In this document: piece by piece, positions 6,001 through 6,630 of the stretch
Position numbering within the stretch: the first letter of the stretch is position 1
Layout: each line of letters begins with the position of its first letter
Origin: Planctomycetota bacterium
Lineage (GTDB): Bacteria; Planctomycetota; UBA11346
Reading direction: 5' to 3'
Assembly: GCA_013816415.1 (NCBI GenBank)
Contig: JACDEN010000150.1
Coordinates: 1-6,630, forward strand
Length of the DNA: 6,630 nucleotides
Notes under the pieces: model-generated
What the model was told of the DNA's origin: nothing
What the model saw: only the letters and a program-made list of their open reading frames with translations
Databases searched by the model: none
Position numbers and translations under genes: made by a program

Positions 6001-6630
6001 TGGGAATGATCTTGAGGGGTCCGGGACAGCCGGGGTTGGATCAAGCGACGGTGTTCATTCGCGATACCGGAAACGCAGAACCAGCGATCATACGCTACCC
6101 CGGAACCCATTCCTGCGACATGTACTTCGTGGGAGTCAAAACCCACAACGCCGTATTCGATGTCAACGGCGTTCGCCCCACCGTGAGCAAGTCGCCTCCG
6201 CCGTCAGGCAGCATCCGTATCCGTATCCCGATCACCATCGACCATGTGTTTCTCGGCAGCGCATTCCAGAACCTGCCGGCTACGATCACCTTGGATCACG
6301 ATCGTGTGCATTTCTTCGCCGAGGCGACCGGGAGCACTCCCGCATCGATGACCGTCTCGACATTCCCCGGCACGATCTACGCCGAGTTCCTGCGTGACGA
6401 CGTCGTGACCATGAGCGTGGCCATCAATGGTCTCACCGAGAAGTTCGTTGTCAGCCAGATCACCGAAGGCAAAGGGCCTGCCGATGGCCTGACCGGGTCG
6501 GCTTCAGTCGTTTCAGGAATGGCGAGCGTTGATGCATGGTCGGGCAATTTCTGCATGGCGCTCCCCATCGCCGTCTTTCCGACTCCACTCATGGGGCCGG
6601 ATACCGCGGTCACGTACAACAGCCTCGATG
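1..6630 (+). CDS. Giant multidomain surface/secreted protein, internal fragment (chitobiase-C-like, Ig/cadherin-like, Calx-beta, RHS lead-in)
   Basis: One reading frame (first full codon at base 3) stays open through about 2,209 codons; I translated every line and met no stop. Start and stop codons both lie outside, so no signal peptide or anchor can be seen. The protein is rich in Thr, Ser, Val, Ala, Gly and Asp, with only four cysteines (codons at 1761, 4413, 6114 and 6552), as expected for an extracellular beta-rich protein. Modules in residue numbers: chitobiase-C-like 1-69, Ig-like A1-A4 76-515, cadherin-like B1-B4 516-906, A5 907-1012, Calx-beta-like 1014-1350, second chitobiase-C-like 1353-1445, PKD/Big_2-like region 1446-1728, Gly/Pro linker 1729-1760, unassigned 1761-2160, RHS lead-in 2165-2209. 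The inferred role is an extended cell-surface or secreted adhesin-like stalk carrying an RHS-type C-terminus. The frame and repeat structure are directly seen; the function is inferred, and no enzymatic motif is visible. Confidence 0.93.
3..209 (+). other. Chitobiase/beta-hexosaminidase C-terminal-like domain (CHB_HEX_C_1 / Fn3-associated type), N-terminus cut
   Basis: Residues 1-69 begin with YNAP and continue VTLSSATPSAVIRFTQNGSQPT, then a serine/proline turn, SGPI, SATITARAF and a closing SYVI strand. This matches the usual family pattern of TYNAP, VTLSSATPGA, I-Y-T-x-D-G-S-x-P-T and S-ATI-ARA. The canonical DG of the glycan-hydrolase-associated turn reads QNG here. Only about the first ten residues appear to be missing to the left. 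In bacterial giant proteins this small beta-sandwich is a stalk or carbohydrate-associated module and is often tandem, so further copies may lie upstream. Confidence 0.8.
228..557 (+). other. Ig-like repeat A1
   Basis: Residues 76-185. The unit starts PAFTKGADQTVLEDSG and ends at SPVNDA. It carries the SGWATAISAGP strand-turn and DSGGTANGG loop of the type. Its end (FVIVVSP) departs from the TITVTA ending of A2-A4, which would fit a position at the edge of the array. A 23-bp block (240-262) is identical in DNA to the same place in A3. Confidence 0.85.
558..887 (+). other. Ig-like repeat A2
   Basis: Residues 186-295. It opens PTFTVGADRIALEDAA and is the most diverged of the four in its first third: K is replaced by V after FT, and GWAT is replaced by GYAS. 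Its second half (TLTFTP, DANGSAVITVVAHD, GGVANGG) follows the common pattern closely and resembles A3. The linker to A3 is ITAVNDA. Confidence 0.85.
888..1217 (+). other. Ig-like repeat A3
   Basis: Residues 296-405. It opens PSFTKGADQTVLEDAG and contains SGWATAITVGPADE, TTDNAALF, GVLSYTPADDANGVA and HDNGGVANGG, closing with TITVTAVNDA. It is close to A4 throughout and shares a 23-bp identical block with A1 (900-922 here), which suggests recent exchange or duplication between units. Confidence 0.87.
1218..1547 (+). other. Ig-like repeat A4
   Basis: Residues 406-515. It opens PSFTKGANQTVLEDAG and keeps the whole type A pattern, with GVLSYTSASNANGVA and HDDGGTVNGG. D is replaced by N at the GAD position, and the linker ends VNDV rather than VNDA. 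It joins directly to the first cadherin-like repeat with no spacer. Confidence 0.87.
1548..1841 (+). other. Cadherin-like repeat B1 (lacks the ED motif)
   Basis: Residues 516-613. It has FADTYTTTRGTALTV where the other units have ED, so the first acidic pair is replaced by RG. The later landmarks remain: GVLSNDVDMEG, DGSFTYTP and FCYRASDG. It holds one of only four cysteines in the window (codon 1761), at the position usually occupied by T. The end, ITVTVPPNQAP, is a variant linker. Confidence 0.85.
1842..2132 (+). other. Cadherin-like repeat B2
   Basis: Residues 614-710. Landmarks are PDSYTVAEDTLLTV, GVIQNDTDEE, SHGTLTL, GGFTYMP, FTYRASDGD and ITVTPVNDAP. The acidic cluster NDTDEE is stronger than in its neighbours. 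The usual DGSF is DGGF. Confidence 0.88.
2133..2423 (+). other. Cadherin-like repeat B3
   Basis: Residues 711-807. Landmarks are ADSYVTAEDSTLTV, GVLANDSDVDSP, SHGTLAL, DGSFTYVP, FTYRASDED and ITVTAVNDAP. It is the unit closest to the general family consensus in this window. Confidence 0.9.
2424..2720 (+). other. Cadherin-like repeat B4
   Basis: Residues 808-906. Landmarks are ADAYAAIEDTILTV, GVLANDHDVDGP, DGVLVLASDGSFTFTP, FTYRANDG and a closing LSIAAVNDQP. It is two residues longer than B2 and B3; the extra length sits around AAPQASDG, where B2 and B3 have SHG. It is followed directly by the displaced type A copy. Confidence 0.88.
2721..3038 (+). other. Displaced, diverged Ig-like repeat A5
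   Basis: Residues 907-1012, about 106 long. It returns to the type A pattern after four type B units: PSFQKGADQIV, VGWATVISAGPGNEAGQ, VTLFSTQPSIS, GTLTYAP and DDGGTANGG. The LED motif of A1-A4 is replaced by VEHN. The unit ends with a VSVNFVVHG strand instead of VNDAP and is four residues shorter than A1-A4. It is the transition module to the Calx-beta section. Confidence 0.85.
3042..3377 (+). other. Calx-beta-like domain C1
   Basis: Residues 1014-1125. It shows the Calx-beta order: an opening strand with a Glu (STVVETVD), VRIPVVLSGPAP, a YSVAGTA strand, LLIPAGQSSGDIVISVVDDD, a TVVLTLTSASG strand, and the family-typical end HTVTITDND. Calx-beta domains bind calcium through acidic loop residues in Na/Ca exchangers and integrin beta-4. 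In bacterial giant proteins they form stalk segments. The DETF-type acidic motif of the family reads QQPARTV here. Confidence 0.85.
3390..3716 (+). other. Calx-beta-like domain C2 (diverged)
   Basis: Residues 1130-1238. The order is VSFTAAASSMSESD, ISLILSSPSTSD, IEWSVTGGTA, VLIPAGSLSAVLPFHAVDNN, ASVIIDIAATSG and HVLTIVDDE. The Glu of the first strand and the final D-D-E are kept. The central acidic loop is weak (DNNLLDGNA). Its place between two other Calx-beta-like units supports the call. Confidence 0.75.
3720..4052 (+). other. Calx-beta-like domain C3 (diverged end)
   Basis: Residues 1240-1350. It contains FSALESAIPVSIPIRLSPAVP, VIGFRVVPGSA, a DYNGFY loop, ISFAPGQTQRSIDITLSDD, LDFQDETFAVELIDPTG and a final LDFTIRDH. 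The QDETF motif is the canonical Calx-beta acidic stretch and is better kept than in C1 or C2. The end reads IRDH where TDND is expected. Confidence 0.78.
4059..4337 (+). other. Second chitobiase-C-like / Fn3-associated domain (diverged)
   Basis: Residues 1353-1445. It begins PGFSPDPGLIQDG, matching the PTFSP-x-PG-x-Y opening of the family. It continues SVTLIPGDIGTVYYSIGAAGTTLADPVP, then a YAAGDAIPV edge, SSIIKAVTVVGAQRSAVV and a closing ARAYEL strand. The IYYT-x-DG-x-xP core is recognisable but changed to VYYSIGAAGTT, with no DG. Together with the domain at 3-209 it brackets the Ig/cadherin/Calx-beta section. Confidence 0.65.
4338..4655 (+). other. Unassigned beta-rich segment
   Basis: Residues 1446-1551. 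It includes GTYILTDSPATGG, VCVFYQNAPNGNG, a VAVEGTTNIAYTRLG strand and SETYTWSITDLKNK. Alternating hydrophobic strands and polar turns suggest beta-sandwich folding. I recognise no family. It contains the cysteine at 4413 and joins the chitobiase-C-like domain to the PKD-like segment. Confidence 0.4.
4656..4877 (+). other. PKD-like Ig-fold segment (tentative)
   Basis: Residues 1552-1625. It starts RLVIRRNDSLRLTST and ends GSMTIIVVDP. The middle GEGVVVTYNVPAGSYTATATV matches the PKD pattern of a Y-x-x-P/x-G-x-Y-T-(V/A)-x-x-x-V strand pair. The length (74 residues) is near a PKD domain's usual 80-90. The WDFGD motif of classical PKD is absent, so only the fold-type resemblance is claimed. Confidence 0.45.
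4878..5156 (+). other. Big_2-like segment (tentative)
   Basis: Residues 1626-1718. ADVSFVSLQPDLLTV resembles the bacterial Ig-like group 2 strand around W-x-SSDP-x-VATV. STLKALKRGTPFLIARLTASKAIFG resembles the following V-x-A-x-x-xG-x-A-x-IxA strand pair. It closes VEEFKVEHDALVG just before the low-complexity linker. This is a family-pattern resemblance only. Confidence 0.4.
5187..5282 (+). other. Gly/Pro/Ser low-complexity linker
   Basis: Residues 1729-1760 are SSSSGSGG followed by a run of Gly and Pro (GGPPIGGGPPGGGG) and PPSGPSS. It is the only low-complexity stretch in the window and separates the PKD/Big_2-like part from the unassigned C-terminal part, so it is most likely a flexible hinge. 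The DNA is correspondingly GGC/CCx-rich and could be prone to length change in units of three. Confidence 0.85.
5283..6482 (+). other. Unassigned region between linker and RHS lead-in
   Basis: Residues 1761-2160. I recognise no family. It looks beta-rich: FSGFIIEPVSALLRAGLSVTLTG opens an Ig-like-looking segment; VYTYSWSVSNPF and SLSLNYNWRKV are strands rich in aromatics; later come IIRYPGTHSCDMYFVGVKT, GSIRIRIPITIDHVFLG and TIYAEFLRDDVVTMSV. It has a higher share of Lys, Arg, Phe and Tyr than the stalk repeats, which suggests folded, non-repetitive domains rather than more stalk. There is a proline-rich SPPPSG turn near 6192-6209. It lies where giant RHS proteins often have a scaffold region before the RHS shell. 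Confidence 0.5.
6495..6629 (+). other. RHS/YD-repeat lead-in segment (cut by the right edge)
   Basis: Residues 2165-2209. The segment reads GSASVVSGMASVDAWSGNF, then LPIAVFPTPLMGP and finally AVTYNSLD. This matches the usual entry to RHS/YD-repeat proteins, V-(D/N)-xx-(T/S)-GN-(L/F)-x-L-x-LP, a glycine/proline turn, and L-x-YNS. The RHS repeats themselves (YD motifs) would follow to the right and are not visible. It holds the last cysteine (6552) inside the GNFCMALP strand. Confidence 0.6.

Noticed and set aside
6213..6230. Short hexanucleotide tandem repeat (ATCCGT twice, then ATCCCG)
   Set aside because: Two and a half copies encoding IRIRIP within a beta strand; too short to be a meaningful microsatellite.

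Overview
The whole window lies inside one protein-coding gene on the + strand. The frame whose codons start at position 3 (residue n starts at base 3n) runs from one edge to the other, about 2,209 codons, without a stop. It has neither its start nor its stop codon here, so both ends are cut by the window edges. I see no intergenic stretch, promoter, terminator, RNA gene, CRISPR array or insertion sequence. All other open frames on either strand look like shadows of this one.

The product reads as a very large, modular, secreted or surface-displayed protein made almost entirely of beta-sandwich modules. In order: the end of a chitobiase C-terminal-like (CHB_HEX_C_1 / Fn3-associated type) domain (3-209); four tandem Ig-like repeats of exactly 330 bp each (228-1547, type A); four cadherin-like / tandem-95-type repeats of 97-99 residues (1548-2720, type B); one displaced, diverged type A copy (2721-3038); three Calx-beta-like domains of decreasing resemblance to the family (3042-4052); a second, diverged chitobiase-C-like domain (4059-4337); a region with PKD-like and Big_2-like segments (4338-5186); a Gly/Pro/Ser linker (5187-5282); about 400 residues I cannot assign (5283-6482); and, at the very end, a segment resembling the lead-in that normally precedes RHS/YD repeats (6495-6629).

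The combined picture is a giant adhesin-like stalk leading into a probable RHS/YD-repeat shell whose body and C-terminal payload lie beyond the right edge. If so, the Ca-binding repeats would form an extended stalk and the RHS part would carry either a toxin-like tip or a structural cell-surface module. This is inference, because no RHS repeat is itself visible.

Organism: the DNA is GC-rich (about 60% by eye). Giant proteins combining chitobiase-C-like, cadherin-like, Calx-beta and RHS modules are typical of the Planctomycetota/Verrucomicrobiota/Lentisphaerota group, so I favour a bacterium of that superphylum, with modest confidence. Nothing in the window fixes the genus.
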